Positions 35,946-44,591 of a stretch of 64,000 nt of DNA are shown piece after piece (position 1 is the first letter of the stretch; every line of letters begins with the position of its first letter). The DNA comes from Kiritimatiellia bacterium (GTDB lineage: Bacteria > Verrucomicrobiota > Kiritimatiellia > UBA8416 > YA12-FULL-48-11), in the NCBI GenBank assembly GCA_028716365.1, contig JAQUPZ010000001.1, forward strand, positions 124,001 to 188,000, written 5' to 3'. The notes beneath the pieces are model-generated. The model worked only from the letters and a program-made list of their open reading frames with translations. It ran no database searches and was not told the origin of the DNA. A program made the position numbers and the translations under genes.

Positions 35946-36067
35946 GGTGTAACTTAAAGTTCTCGATGAAAAAAACTTTAGATCGAAAACCTGTCAAAAA
36001 TATATTAACTTCACGTCACAATGCCTGACAATAGCCATCCAAGCTTGACACCCAAAAAGCGTTGCCC

Positions 36068-36131
36068 CATGATTCGTAATATACGGTCAATGTATAATGC
36101 CTGCAATTCAGTAACATGTCTGTGAATAAAC
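36068..36131 (-). pseudogene. Relic of a DUF4838-type gene (last 21 codons)
   Basis: On the minus strand this reads HRHVTELQALYIDRILRIM, which aligns without gaps to HGHIPEVQALYVDRVVLIM at the end of the intact DUF4838 gene at 38695-40908. By hand count 45 of 64 bases match the segment 38701-38764. The stop codon has been lost. No upstream part of the gene is left, so it is a decayed fragment from duplication or rearrangement. Confidence 0.65.
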
Positions 36132-36170
36132 AAGACAGTTGCACCCTCGAAGAAAGGAAAGGAGCCGAAG

Positions 36171-37460
36171 ATGATACCCATGAAACGACGCGAGTTTATG
36201 TACCTTGCGGGGACGGCCGCCGCGCTGGGGGCGATCTCCAGACAGACGGCGTCCGTCGCTGGAGAATCCACAACGTCCAGCCTGGCGGTCGCGGGTAACA
36301 CCTTTGTCAGCGGCCGGGAAGACAACCGTTTCATCCAGACGGCCGGCTTCCTCCACAAGTATCTCCAGACACTCCAACCCCGGCTTGCGTTTCGTCCGGA
36401 TATGAGCCGTCAGCAGTTCATCGACTGGCAGTCGACTGTCCGGAAAAAGCTGATGGAATTGATGTGTTTTCCCGAGGTACCGGTCCAGCCTGAGCCCAAG
36501 CGGATCTGGGCACAGCCGCGTGATGGTTATCAACTCCAGCGATGGGAACTCTACCCGGAACCGTACAGCGTGGTACCGTTCTACCTGCTGGTACCCGACG
36601 GTGTGAGCCAGCAATCGCCCGCTCCGGCAGTGCTCTGTTTCCCCGGTTCGACCGGCAGCAAGGAGATGCTGGCCGGTGAGCCGGAACAGGAGGGGAATCC
36701 GGCCCCAGTCAAGGAAAAGTGGAACGATAATCGTATGGCCTACCATTATGCCCGTCGCGGCATCGTGGCTGCAGTGGCCGAGAATCCTGCCACCAACGAA
36801 TTGGCAAACACCCGAGGAGAGAAGACCCCGCTCCCGTCCTCAGACGCCTGGCGCTCGCGGAGTGTGCTGTCGCTGGTGGCAATCTGGATGGGCCGTTGCT
36901 ATGAGGCCGTTTCCGTGTTTCAGAAGGCATGCCTTCTCCAGTGGCTCGTGAAGCAGCCATATGTGGATGCGAAGCGCGTGGCCACCAGCGGTCATTCGCT
37001 GGGGGCCAAGCCGGCCGATATTCTGGGCGTACTCTATCCTGAGCTGATCCGCGCGGTGGTGCACAATGATTTCGTCTGCAACTGGCAGGAACGGAGTGTA
37101 GCCATGAACTTGAACGATCCGGGTTCGCAACAGGTCGTGCCCGGCATCTTCCAGTGGTTCGACTACACGGACCTCGAGGCCTGCCTGGCACCCCGGCCGT
37201 TGCTGTTTACCGAGGGAGGGCGGCCTAACCAGATCGCCAAGATACACCGGGCTTACGAACTGATGGGCGCGGCTGACGCCATGCAATTGTTCCACTACGA
37301 CAAGTACAGCGACCCGAAATCGCGAACGCTCGATAGCGCAGAGCTGCCCGTGGGTATTAGCGGCGAGCAGTATTTCCGCTATGCTTACGTGGATGCGGCT
37401 GAGCACCGTTTCCGTCCCAACCGGGCGGTTCCGTGGCTGGCCAAGGTCTTTGGAATCTGA
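36171..37460 (+). CDS. Tat-exported alpha/beta hydrolase (acetyl xylan esterase-like)
   Basis: This 429-residue protein has a Tat signal (KRREFMYLAGTAAALGAIS) and an AGGAG site upstream. The alpha/beta-hydrolase fold shows AVLCFPGSTGSKEML (oxyanion region), the nucleophile elbow SGHSLGAKPAD (G-x-S-x-G) and a late His, probably in AAEHRF or earlier. It resembles large carbohydrate esterase-like hydrolases of PVC bacteria, so removal of acyl or aryl esters from polysaccharides is plausible. A second hydrolase gene starts 68 bases after it. It is more GC-rich than that neighbour. Confidence 0.72.
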   Translation: MIPMKRREFMYLAGTAAALGAISRQTASVAGESTTSSLAVAGNTFVSGREDNRFIQTAGFLHKYLQTLQPRLAFRPDMSRQQFIDWQSTVRKKLMELMCFPEVPVQPEPKRIWAQPRDGYQLQRWELYPEPYSVVPFYLLVPDGVSQQSPAPAVLCFPGSTGSKEMLAGEPEQEGNPAPVKEKWNDNRMAYHYARRGIVAAVAENPATNELANTRGEKTPLPSSDAWRSRSVLSLVAIWMGRCYEAVSVFQKACLLQWLVKQPYVDAKRVATSGHSLGAKPADILGVLYPELIRAVVHNDFVCNWQERSVAMNLNDPGSQQVVPGIFQWFDYTDLEACLAPRPLLFTEGGRPNQIAKIHRAYELMGAADAMQLFHYDKYSDPKSRTLDSAELPVGISGEQYFRYAYVDAAEHRFRPNRAVPWLAKVFGI

Positions 37461-37528
37461 GAAAACAATAACATTGCAGAATAAGAATCAATTGTGATTT
37501 GTTACTGCCGGGAACGGGAGGTTTGAAA

Positions 37529-38653
37529 ATGAATAAACAGTACCGCAACAGTGTTGTCAGATTTGTTGTATGTACGTTAAGTTTGGCAGGTATAATGGCG
37601 TTGAGTTGGGCAAGTGAAGCATCATCTGCAGATGCGGGAAATTTGCCGCCTTTTTACCAAGATAAAATGAACTTGCTTGTCTGGCTGGATGCCCAGGGAC
37701 AATCGCATCCGATAAAAGATGTTGAAGCATGGCAACAGCGACGCCGGCATATCCTTGCCAATATGCAACTCGTGATGGGGCCATTGCCTGGAAACGAGCG
37801 AAAGGTACCGCTTGATGTTCAGGTTGTTGAAACTGAAAAATTATCGAAAGTAACCAGGAAGAAAATTACATATGCCCCTGAAGAAGGCGACCGGATTCCT
37901 GCCTACCTGCTGATGCCGAACGAACTCAAGGGGCGCGCGCCTGCCATGTTATGTTTACACGGTACCGGCGGCAGTAAGGGACGGACAGCCGGGCTGGGCG
38001 CCGATTACCCGCGTTATACTCTGGAGCTGGCCGAGCGCGGTTATGTCACCATTGCTCCTGATTATCCGCTACTTGGTGAAAATCAGAAGGATCCAAAAGT
38101 TTTGGGTTACGACAGCGGAACGATGAAGGGTATATGGGACCACATGCGTGCCGTGGATTTGCTCCAGTCATTACCCGAAGTTGACGGGGAACGAATCGGA
38201 TGTGTGGGAGTTTCGTTGGGCGGACACAATTCTTTGTTCGTCGGTGTTTTTGATCCGCGGCTCAAGGTTATAGTTACCAGTTCCGGGTTTGATTCTTTTA
38301 CCGATTATATGAAGGGTAATTTGAAGGGCTGGTGCCAGACTCGTTATATGCCTCGTATCGAATCGGTATATGAAAAAGTTCCTGCGAAAATGCCTTTTGA
38401 TTTTCCAGAAGTACTTGCCGCGATTGCGCCACGACACCTTTACATCCAGGCTCCGCAGAGTGACAGCAATTTCCGCCTGGAGAGCGTGAAGCGATGCGTA
38501 CAGGCGGCAACAACCGTTTACGATCTATGCGGCGCTGCCGACCGCATCAAAGCAGTCTATCCACCCGGCGGGCATGGTTTTCCTAAAGATGATCGTGAAG
38601 AGGCCTATAAGTTCATTGACAAAGTACTGGGGATGAATCGTCCGCAACCTTGA
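37529..38653 (+). CDS. Exported alpha/beta hydrolase (dienelactone hydrolase/esterase-like)
   Basis: The ATG at 37529 with GGGAGG upstream gives 374 residues and a signal peptide (VVRFVVCTLSLAGIMALSWA). The fold is clear: PAMLCLHGTGGSKGR (oxyanion loop), a nucleophile elbow VGVSLGGHNS and a late YPPGGHGFPKDDR carrying the likely catalytic His. It is a paralogue-like partner of the preceding hydrolase. It converges with the minus-strand DUF4838 gene, with only 41 bases between stops. Substrates are probably esterified sugars, by context only. Confidence 0.78.
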   Translation: MNKQYRNSVVRFVVCTLSLAGIMALSWASEASSADAGNLPPFYQDKMNLLVWLDAQGQSHPIKDVEAWQQRRRHILANMQLVMGPLPGNERKVPLDVQVVETEKLSKVTRKKITYAPEEGDRIPAYLLMPNELKGRAPAMLCLHGTGGSKGRTAGLGADYPRYTLELAERGYVTIAPDYPLLGENQKDPKVLGYDSGTMKGIWDHMRAVDLLQSLPEVDGERIGCVGVSLGGHNSLFVGVFDPRLKVIVTSSGFDSFTDYMKGNLKGWCQTRYMPRIESVYEKVPAKMPFDFPEVLAAIAPRHLYIQAPQSDSNFRLESVKRCVQAATTVYDLCGAADRIKAVYPPGGHGFPKDDREEAYKFIDKVLGMNRPQP

Positions 38654-38694
38654 TTTTTTAACTTACGCGTGATTCGTGGTATTGTCGTCGAACA

Positions 38695-40908
38695 CTACTC
38701 CATGATCAATACCACACGGTCAACGTACAGTGCCTGAACTTCAGGAATGTGTCCGTGTGCGAACCAGATGCCTGCGCCAGCTGAGAAATCGACAACACCG
38801 AGATCAATCCAGCGATATTTTTCTCCTTTAAGTTCCTCGATCTTAAGCTGTTTGCTGACAAGTCCGCGCTTTTCCTGGAAATTGTACACGCCGAGCGAGC
38901 CGGCCTTACCCTTGTCGATTGTCGCGTCGCATCGCATGCTGGCATAAACCTGGAATTTACCCTTTACGGCTGGTTTGTATCCTGTGTTCCAATCGACTTT
39001 TGTCGGCATTCGTGTTGTCCATCCATCCGAGGCGTTGGCGTCTTTAACGCGTGTTGCGGTATCGTGGTAGTTTTCAAATAACGCATCGTCGAAAACAATC
39101 CATGTGTCCTCGGGAATATCCTTGCACATTTCCGGCGGGAATTTTCGTGAAGTAAACGTGCTCGAAAGGTTGTTTAAATACGTTTCAAATTGTTTCGCAT
39201 CCTTGTCGGTGATGCGATGCGCTTTTGTTTTATTTTCGTGGCATAATTCAACGAATTCAGTCACTGCTTTCAGCGGGTCTTTCGGGCCGAGAAAAGAAAG
39301 GTTCTTCTCGCGTGATTCGCATCGCAGCGGGTAATAACGCGAAATCCAAACGTGATCGACAGCCATTTTTACCTTGCGAAGACGCTTCAATTCGGCAGAA
39401 CCATCACCGTAAACCTCGGTAGATTCCCTGACGGCATTGTCCATGATTTCTGTTGCGCGATTAAGCGTTTCGAGATCAATCCATTGTGCGGATGTCATTC
39501 CAAAGCATCCGAGATAGATTTTAGATTTCTCCGCCTGATTAATTAAAACGTCCCAGTAATCGTGAATGAACGGAGCGATTTCCTTTCCATAATATCCCTC
39601 GCTGAAATCACGAAATAGAACTTTATCATCAAGTGACGGGTCCCACATCAACCGCATCAATACCCAGTTTCGCATGTCGGCAAAGTCGTCGCCTTCGCCT
39701 TCTGCAAAAAGTCCGACGGCGCCGTTTTCGACAAAATAACGCACGTTCGGTGCAAGTACGCGGAGGTTGGGATGGGGGCCAATGTAATCCGTGTAATTCG
39801 TGACATAATCCCAGATGAATAAATGCTTTGCGATTTTGCTCCATCCCTCCATGTCCTCGGCGAATTTTTTGTTTTGCTCGCCCGTGAGAGGCTGAATATA
39901 GGAACATTCAATCGTACAGAGACGAATCAGCACGTTGTCCCGTGGTTTCACGAATTTCGGCGGCTTTCGTGTGTACTGATAAGCAAGTGATTCGACAAGT
40001 ACATCCGGGAATTCCTTCTCCACCTCCGCAGCAACTTTGTTCAGAAAATGTACGAGCGAGCCGGCGGGAGAGCCTTCATTTTCGTCCAGCGCCTTGCATT
40101 TTTCGCATGTACAGTTTTTGTGCCAGTCGTTCTGGCTGATGTCGATGAAACGTGCGTCGGGATTCTTGCGCAGAGTTTCGAGTATGTTTTTCGTAACTTC
40201 CTTGCACAGTTCGTCGTTTGTCAAACAGAGCTGGGCATTATCGCATGTCCGTTTTCCTTTGATTTCGCTGAACCACTCAGGATGTTTGTCGAAGTATTTC
40301 TCCGGCGGGATGATTTTGTAAAATGAATGCACGAAATGAATGATGCTCACTTTTCCGCCATATTCCGGGGGAATATTTCCGTTTCCCTTCATCCGCGCGG
40401 AGAAAATGCCGGATTGTACCCAGCGATGGTACATTTCGCGGGAAATCATTTTCGGTGCGTATGAAATATTCAGATCCCCGGGGATCTCAAGAGATTCTTT
40501 TTTCGGAATGAACGTTTCATCCGGTGTCCACCATCGCACACCCACAATATCCTGAAGGAATGAATACACGGCATAAAGTGTACCGCGGCGGGAATGGCCG
40601 GTGAGAATCAGATTTCCATCTTTTGATTGGATAAGGATCTCATCAAACGCAAAGTTTTTTTGCGGCGATTTTGAAGTTTTACCGACGAAAATTAATGATT
40701 TCACATCTTTCGGAACGTCCTTTTCCGCGACGATGGGAAAATCACCTTTAGTAACTTTCTGCAAATGTAACTGAAGTTCATTTGCGGCGGTTTTTTCCAC
40801 TGGAGTTGGAGAATCGGGGAGAACGATTTTCCAGTTCGTCGCGGCACTTGAAATAGAGAGAGTGAAAGTCAGAAAAGTACAAAGTAGATAAAAGATTTTT
40901 TGTTTCAT
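38695..40908 (-). CDS. Exported DUF4838-domain protein with C-terminal beta domain
   Basis: This 737-residue protein has a signal peptide (KQKIFYLLCTFLTFTLSISSAAT) and GGAG upstream. The N-terminal alpha/beta domain (ELQLHLQKVTKGDFPIVAEKD, LYAVYSFLQDIVGVRWWTPD) is followed by DUF4838 with the C-x-C-x2-C cluster NCTCEKCKALDE. From about residue 600 a beta-sandwich follows (GKFQVYASMRCDATIDKGKA) that ends VQALYVDRVVLIME. That end recurs as a relic at 36068-36131. It is the only one of the three DUF4838 genes on the minus strand. Confidence 0.75.
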   Translation of the reverse strand: MKQKIFYLLCTFLTFTLSISSAATNWKIVLPDSPTPVEKTAANELQLHLQKVTKGDFPIVAEKDVPKDVKSLIFVGKTSKSPQKNFAFDEILIQSKDGNLILTGHSRRGTLYAVYSFLQDIVGVRWWTPDETFIPKKESLEIPGDLNISYAPKMISREMYHRWVQSGIFSARMKGNGNIPPEYGGKVSIIHFVHSFYKIIPPEKYFDKHPEWFSEIKGKRTCDNAQLCLTNDELCKEVTKNILETLRKNPDARFIDISQNDWHKNCTCEKCKALDENEGSPAGSLVHFLNKVAAEVEKEFPDVLVESLAYQYTRKPPKFVKPRDNVLIRLCTIECSYIQPLTGEQNKKFAEDMEGWSKIAKHLFIWDYVTNYTDYIGPHPNLRVLAPNVRYFVENGAVGLFAEGEGDDFADMRNWVLMRLMWDPSLDDKVLFRDFSEGYYGKEIAPFIHDYWDVLINQAEKSKIYLGCFGMTSAQWIDLETLNRATEIMDNAVRESTEVYGDGSAELKRLRKVKMAVDHVWISRYYPLRCESREKNLSFLGPKDPLKAVTEFVELCHENKTKAHRITDKDAKQFETYLNNLSSTFTSRKFPPEMCKDIPEDTWIVFDDALFENYHDTATRVKDANASDGWTTRMPTKVDWNTGYKPAVKGKFQVYASMRCDATIDKGKAGSLGVYNFQEKRGLVSKQLKIEELKGEKYRWIDLGVVDFSAGAGIWFAHGHIPEVQALYVDRVVLIME

Positions 40909-40960
40909 ATTAATTTCTCCAATGGCAAATAATCGTTCGAGGTCATATGTCTCTAATAAC

Positions 40961-41070
40961 GAGATTCCTCACTACGTTCGGAATGACAAGCCCCTATAAT
41001 GATAATGACGCTAACAAAACGTTGTCATTCTGAGTCCCAATTCCTGAATAGCGGGACGAAGAATCTTTCT
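40961..41070. repeat. Inverted pair of a common intergenic repeat
   Basis: GAGATTCCTCACTACGTTCGGAATGACAA (left arm, 40961-40989) and GTTGTCATTCTGAG...GACGAAGAATCT (right arm, from 41021) face each other. Such GAATGACAA/TTGTCATTC words with GAATCT ends are a dispersed repeat type in many environmental bacteria. The right arm contains an inner GTCCC...GGGAC pair. Confidence 0.5.
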
Positions 41071-41078
41071 TTCCAAAA

Positions 41079-42050
41079 TCATGCCGGACTCAGGAGTTTG
41101 CGTACTTCGTCGAATTCGTGCTTTGCCACGGCGGCGGGATCATCTCCACCACTGGCTTCGCATGAGATGTAACCTTTATAACCGATTTTTTTCAGCGCAT
41201 TAAACAATGGCCGATGGTTCACGTTTCCTTCGTTCAGTAATGCCCGCTTATAACGGCCAGCCGGGTAATCGTGGGCGGTTTTGTCATCGGCTGCAGCCTT
41301 GACCATGTCTTTAACGTGTACATGGAATATCCGGTCACCCAGGCACTTGACAGAGTCCTCGCCGTAAATGTCCCCGGTGATAGCAAGATTGCCCGCATCA
41401 TGAATGACACCAAAATTTGGCCGGGCCACGAGGTCAATGATTTTGCGGGCCATTGCAACGGTCTCGCAATACTGGCCGAAATGAATTTCCGCCACGACCC
41501 TGGTATTGTGTTTCGCGGCCCTGTCACATGCTTCGCCGAGCCATGTTGCAACGATCTGCACCTCATCATCCTTGTACGCGCTTTTCTTCAATTGGCCAGC
41601 CGTGACCTTGAGCATTTTAGAAGACAGCCGGTCGCAGATATCAAGTGACTTTTCCACGTCTTCGAGTCCTTTTTTCCTTTGTTGTTCACTGGCGAGAATA
41701 TTTCCGCCCAGAGATGTGTAGATCAAACAGATGTCGATCTTGTTATCATTGGCAGTTTTTTTTATTTCAGCTGTCTGTTCTGCAGTAGAGTTCAAATCAA
41801 GATGCTTCAATGCCGGGTTGGTATAGATTTCAATACCGTCGTATCCAATTTTACCGGCACATTCTATTGCCGCCTGCAGGGGAAGACCTTTGAACATTCC
41901 GGCGAACATTGCGATTTTCAAAGGGTGGTTTGCATCGGCCCCTTTAATGGAGGTTGTACCCAGCACCAGTCCCGATGTTACCGCCATGGCGGATAAGCGT
42001 GTCAGAAATTCTCTTCGGTCCATTGATTGTCTTGCATCATTTTGAATCAT
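41079..42050 (-). CDS. Tat-exported sugar isomerase/epimerase-like TIM barrel
   Basis: This 323-residue AP2Ec-type barrel has a Tat signal near residue 12 (DRREFLTRLSAMAVTSGLVLG) and GGGAGG 9 bases before the ATG. Metal-site phrases are VVAEIHFGQYCE, VIHDAGNLAIT, FHVHVKDM and ISCEASGGDD. It is the second of three Tat-tagged barrels of this family in the window and lies upstream of the minus-strand DUF4838 gene, possibly co-transcribed across the repeat. The substrate is unknown; an exported location argues against sugar phosphates. Confidence 0.78.
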   Translation of the reverse strand: MIQNDARQSMDRREFLTRLSAMAVTSGLVLGTTSIKGADANHPLKIAMFAGMFKGLPLQAAIECAGKIGYDGIEIYTNPALKHLDLNSTAEQTAEIKKTANDNKIDICLIYTSLGGNILASEQQRKKGLEDVEKSLDICDRLSSKMLKVTAGQLKKSAYKDDEVQIVATWLGEACDRAAKHNTRVVAEIHFGQYCETVAMARKIIDLVARPNFGVIHDAGNLAITGDIYGEDSVKCLGDRIFHVHVKDMVKAAADDKTAHDYPAGRYKRALLNEGNVNHRPLFNALKKIGYKGYISCEASGGDDPAAVAKHEFDEVRKLLSPA

Positions 42051-42261
42051 GAATATGTTCCTCCCGTTTCAACGGTTGTTGTAGTCCGGTGACTATTAAT
42101 CAATAAGAAATTATTTCTTTGAACATGTCAAGTAATAGACCTGATTTTTATGTGCGCATTTCTGTATTCGATATTTTCCTTTGGCATTGACAGTTGTTGT
42201 ACTGCGGTGACAGACTGCCGGTATAGTATTTTCCTGTAATCTCATCATAGGAGGAACAATC

Positions 42262-44316
42262 ATGGACCGCGTACATTTCATTAAACTCACCGCTTGTATC
42301 GTCGTAGGTCTGATGATGACAGCAAGAGACGGACTGACAATAGAACCAAGAACGCAACTCGTGGAGGACCAATGGTCATTGAAACTCATTCCGCCGTGGA
42401 CGCCAGTAACGGCTGAAGCCGGGAAATCCGGGGTTGAAGTTGGTATGTGGGGGCGGACATATCATTTTGCCAATGCACCACTGCCTACTTCCATTATCAC
42501 TGCGGGCGAGGAAATTCTTGCCGCACCCATCCGGCTTGTCGGTCAGGTGAGCGGCAAACCCATCGAATGGAAACGCGGTGGAACCTATATCTACAGTAAA
42601 AACGATGCGAATGTCATAGTGTCGGGCTGGCAGGCGGGTGACGATCTGATTGTAAATTCAACAACGCGGGTTGAGTTTGACGGCATGATGCGTGTGGATT
42701 TTGTCGTGATGCCGCAGAACCGTACTTCGCCGAAACTGGAGAAACTCTGGCTGGAAGTACCGTTAAAAAGAGCAAAGGCGGGTCTTTATCATTTCTGGCC
42801 GGGTGCCTGGGGTGCGGCAAAGAACAGCGGAGCGGTACCTGAAGCCGGCATGAATATACCATTTAAACCTTTTGTCTGGCTGGGATGGGAAGAGGGTGGC
42901 TTGGGGTGGTTCACGGAATCTGACAAAGGCTGGCAACCGAAGGATGTAAAACAACCCATTGACGTGGTTGTGAACGGGAACCAGACTATTCTGCGACTGC
43001 ATCTGCTGGATTCACTACCACCGCGATTGCCTGTCACTTATACCGTTGGTTTCCAGGCGACACCTGTAAAACCGTGGAAGCAGGATTTCCATGAACTGCG
43101 TGTGTGCCATGGTGCATCATACGGTATGGAAACCAGGCCGTTTAAACCGGATACAAAAGAAACCGTACTTGATCATGCGGCGAAACTGGGCGTGAAGACG
43201 TTCGTCTTTCACGAACATTGGACGCCAATCCAGAATTATCCGTTGACAACACAGGAAGAGGAGCTGAAAAATCTTGTCAAGGCATGTCATCAGCGTGACA
43301 TCAAGCTGCTGCTGTACTTTGGTTACGAATTTTCGTCAATCGCACCGGAGTGGGGGACAATGTCGGATGAAGTACTCGTAAAAGGAACAACGGGTGGTTA
43401 CACGGGTGGTTATTATCGCCAGCCTGAACAGCGTGATTACATTGTGTGTTACAACAGCCGATGGCGCGAGATCCTGCTGAACGGTATTACGAGTTCACTT
43501 GATCGTTATGGTTATGATGGAGTTTATCTTGATGGTACCATTGAGCCATGGGCATGTACCAACGAGAAGCATGGCTGTGGTTATCGCACGGCTGATGGAA
43601 TCCTGCATTCAACTTACCCGATTTTCGCCGTACGTAAACTCATGCACGGACTTGCCGCTGTGATACATCCGCGCGGTGGACTGGTGAATCCGCACCAGAG
43701 TACATGCTGCGTAACACCAACGCTGGCGTTCGCGGATTCCTACTGGGACGGTGAGCAATTCGGGGGTGGGGAACTGTCGAGTAACTTGATACAGAAACTT
43801 CCGCTCGCGACATTCCGTGCGGAGTTCATGGGCCGTAATTATGGCGTACCTGCCGAGTTCCTGGTTTATGAAAAACCGCCACAATGGACTTTCGATCATG
43901 CGCTGGCTTTTACGATGTTACATGATGTTCGCGTACGGCCCGGTGGTGTGAGTACTGCGCTGGAAAGGATGGCGCCAATCTGGGAAGTAATGACCCGCTT
44001 TGATGTCAGTAAAGCTGAATGGCATCCGTACTGGGAAACAAAACCATTGGCCACAGTACAGTCTGATACAGTCAAAGTAAGTTTGTATCTCGGCGGCGGT
44101 AAAAAAGCAGGAGATGGGCGCGTATTACTGATTGTTTCAAATCTTGGCATGGAAGATACAACTGCGCAAGTGGTCCTTGATTCGAAGCAGTTACGCCTGC
44201 GCAAATCCGGAACAACTACCAAAGACGCGCTTACAGGCGAAACGCTCAAACTGGAGGGTGATCGCTTAACGGTTCCATTATCATCGATGCGAATGCGAAT
44301 GGTATGGGTGGAATAA
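42262..44316 (+). CDS. Exported glycoside hydrolase-like protein (GH123-N/DUF6067-like)
   Basis: This 684-residue protein has AGGAGG before the ATG and a short leader (IKLTACIVVGLMMTARDG). The first 280 residues are beta-sandwich (FVWLGWEEGGLGWFTESDKGW, typical of the GH123 N-terminal/DUF6067 family as I recall). A TIM barrel follows: VKTFVFHEHWTP, IKLLLYFGYEFSS and YGYDGVYLDGTIEPW. The D-G-T-I-E stretch is a plausible catalytic site. Its end (VPLSSMRMRMVWVE) is a C-terminal beta-domain strand. The activity could be an exo-hexosaminidase or galactosidase but is not shown. Confidence 0.62.
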   Translation: MDRVHFIKLTACIVVGLMMTARDGLTIEPRTQLVEDQWSLKLIPPWTPVTAEAGKSGVEVGMWGRTYHFANAPLPTSIITAGEEILAAPIRLVGQVSGKPIEWKRGGTYIYSKNDANVIVSGWQAGDDLIVNSTTRVEFDGMMRVDFVVMPQNRTSPKLEKLWLEVPLKRAKAGLYHFWPGAWGAAKNSGAVPEAGMNIPFKPFVWLGWEEGGLGWFTESDKGWQPKDVKQPIDVVVNGNQTILRLHLLDSLPPRLPVTYTVGFQATPVKPWKQDFHELRVCHGASYGMETRPFKPDTKETVLDHAAKLGVKTFVFHEHWTPIQNYPLTTQEEELKNLVKACHQRDIKLLLYFGYEFSSIAPEWGTMSDEVLVKGTTGGYTGGYYRQPEQRDYIVCYNSRWREILLNGITSSLDRYGYDGVYLDGTIEPWACTNEKHGCGYRTADGILHSTYPIFAVRKLMHGLAAVIHPRGGLVNPHQSTCCVTPTLAFADSYWDGEQFGGGELSSNLIQKLPLATFRAEFMGRNYGVPAEFLVYEKPPQWTFDHALAFTMLHDVRVRPGGVSTALERMAPIWEVMTRFDVSKAEWHPYWETKPLATVQSDTVKVSLYLGGGKKAGDGRVLLIVSNLGMEDTTAQVVLDSKQLRLRKSGTTTKDALTGETLKLEGDRLTVPLSSMRMRMVWVE

Positions 44317-44356
44317 GGTATACGATAAAATTGTTGGTGTCGTGGTTTAAACATCT

Positions 44357-44526
44357 GTTCCGCGGCTTGGGCCGTCTGAGTCACGCGTGATTTCGCCCCG
44401 TCCACTTTGTTCTCGAACGCGGCGCGGATATTTATCCAGCACCGCATTCGACGCCTTGTGGTCGGAGCGAACTGACGCGTTCTCATACGGGGGCGAAACA
44501 ATCTCGCCCGACCCAAGCCGCGGAAC
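44357..44526. repeat. 170-bp element with 15-bp perfect terminal inverted repeats
   Basis: GTTCCGCGGCTTGGG (44357-44371) and its exact complement (44512-44526) bound the element. A second inner pair, TTTCGCCCC/GGGGCGAAA, lies at 44391-44399 and 44490-44498. The centre also folds (CGAACGCGGCGCGGATA against TATCCAGCACCGCATTCG, one bulge). It sits between convergent genes. It may be a small non-autonomous mobile element, a structured RNA or a two-way terminator. Confidence 0.6.
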
Positions 44527-44591
44527 GGTTACCATTGCCCGTCAGCCGACGGGCAAATTTTCTTATCCTGCACGTAATGGAATAAACAAAG

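Larger units (their letters stand above)
35781..36170. other. 390-base gap with gene relics
   Basis: No intact gene is present. Two remnants are visible: a short open stretch on the plus strand (35811-35945) and, on the minus strand, the end of a DUF4838-type gene (36068-36131). The last 20 bases hold the ribosome site (GGAG) for the Tat-tagged hydrolase. Confidence 0.5.

Noticed and set aside
36011-36746. Minus-strand ORFs over the start of the hydrolase gene as intact genes
   Set aside because: Only their 36068-36131 part resembles a protein (the DUF4838 end); the rest is antisense to a Tat-tagged hydrolase.
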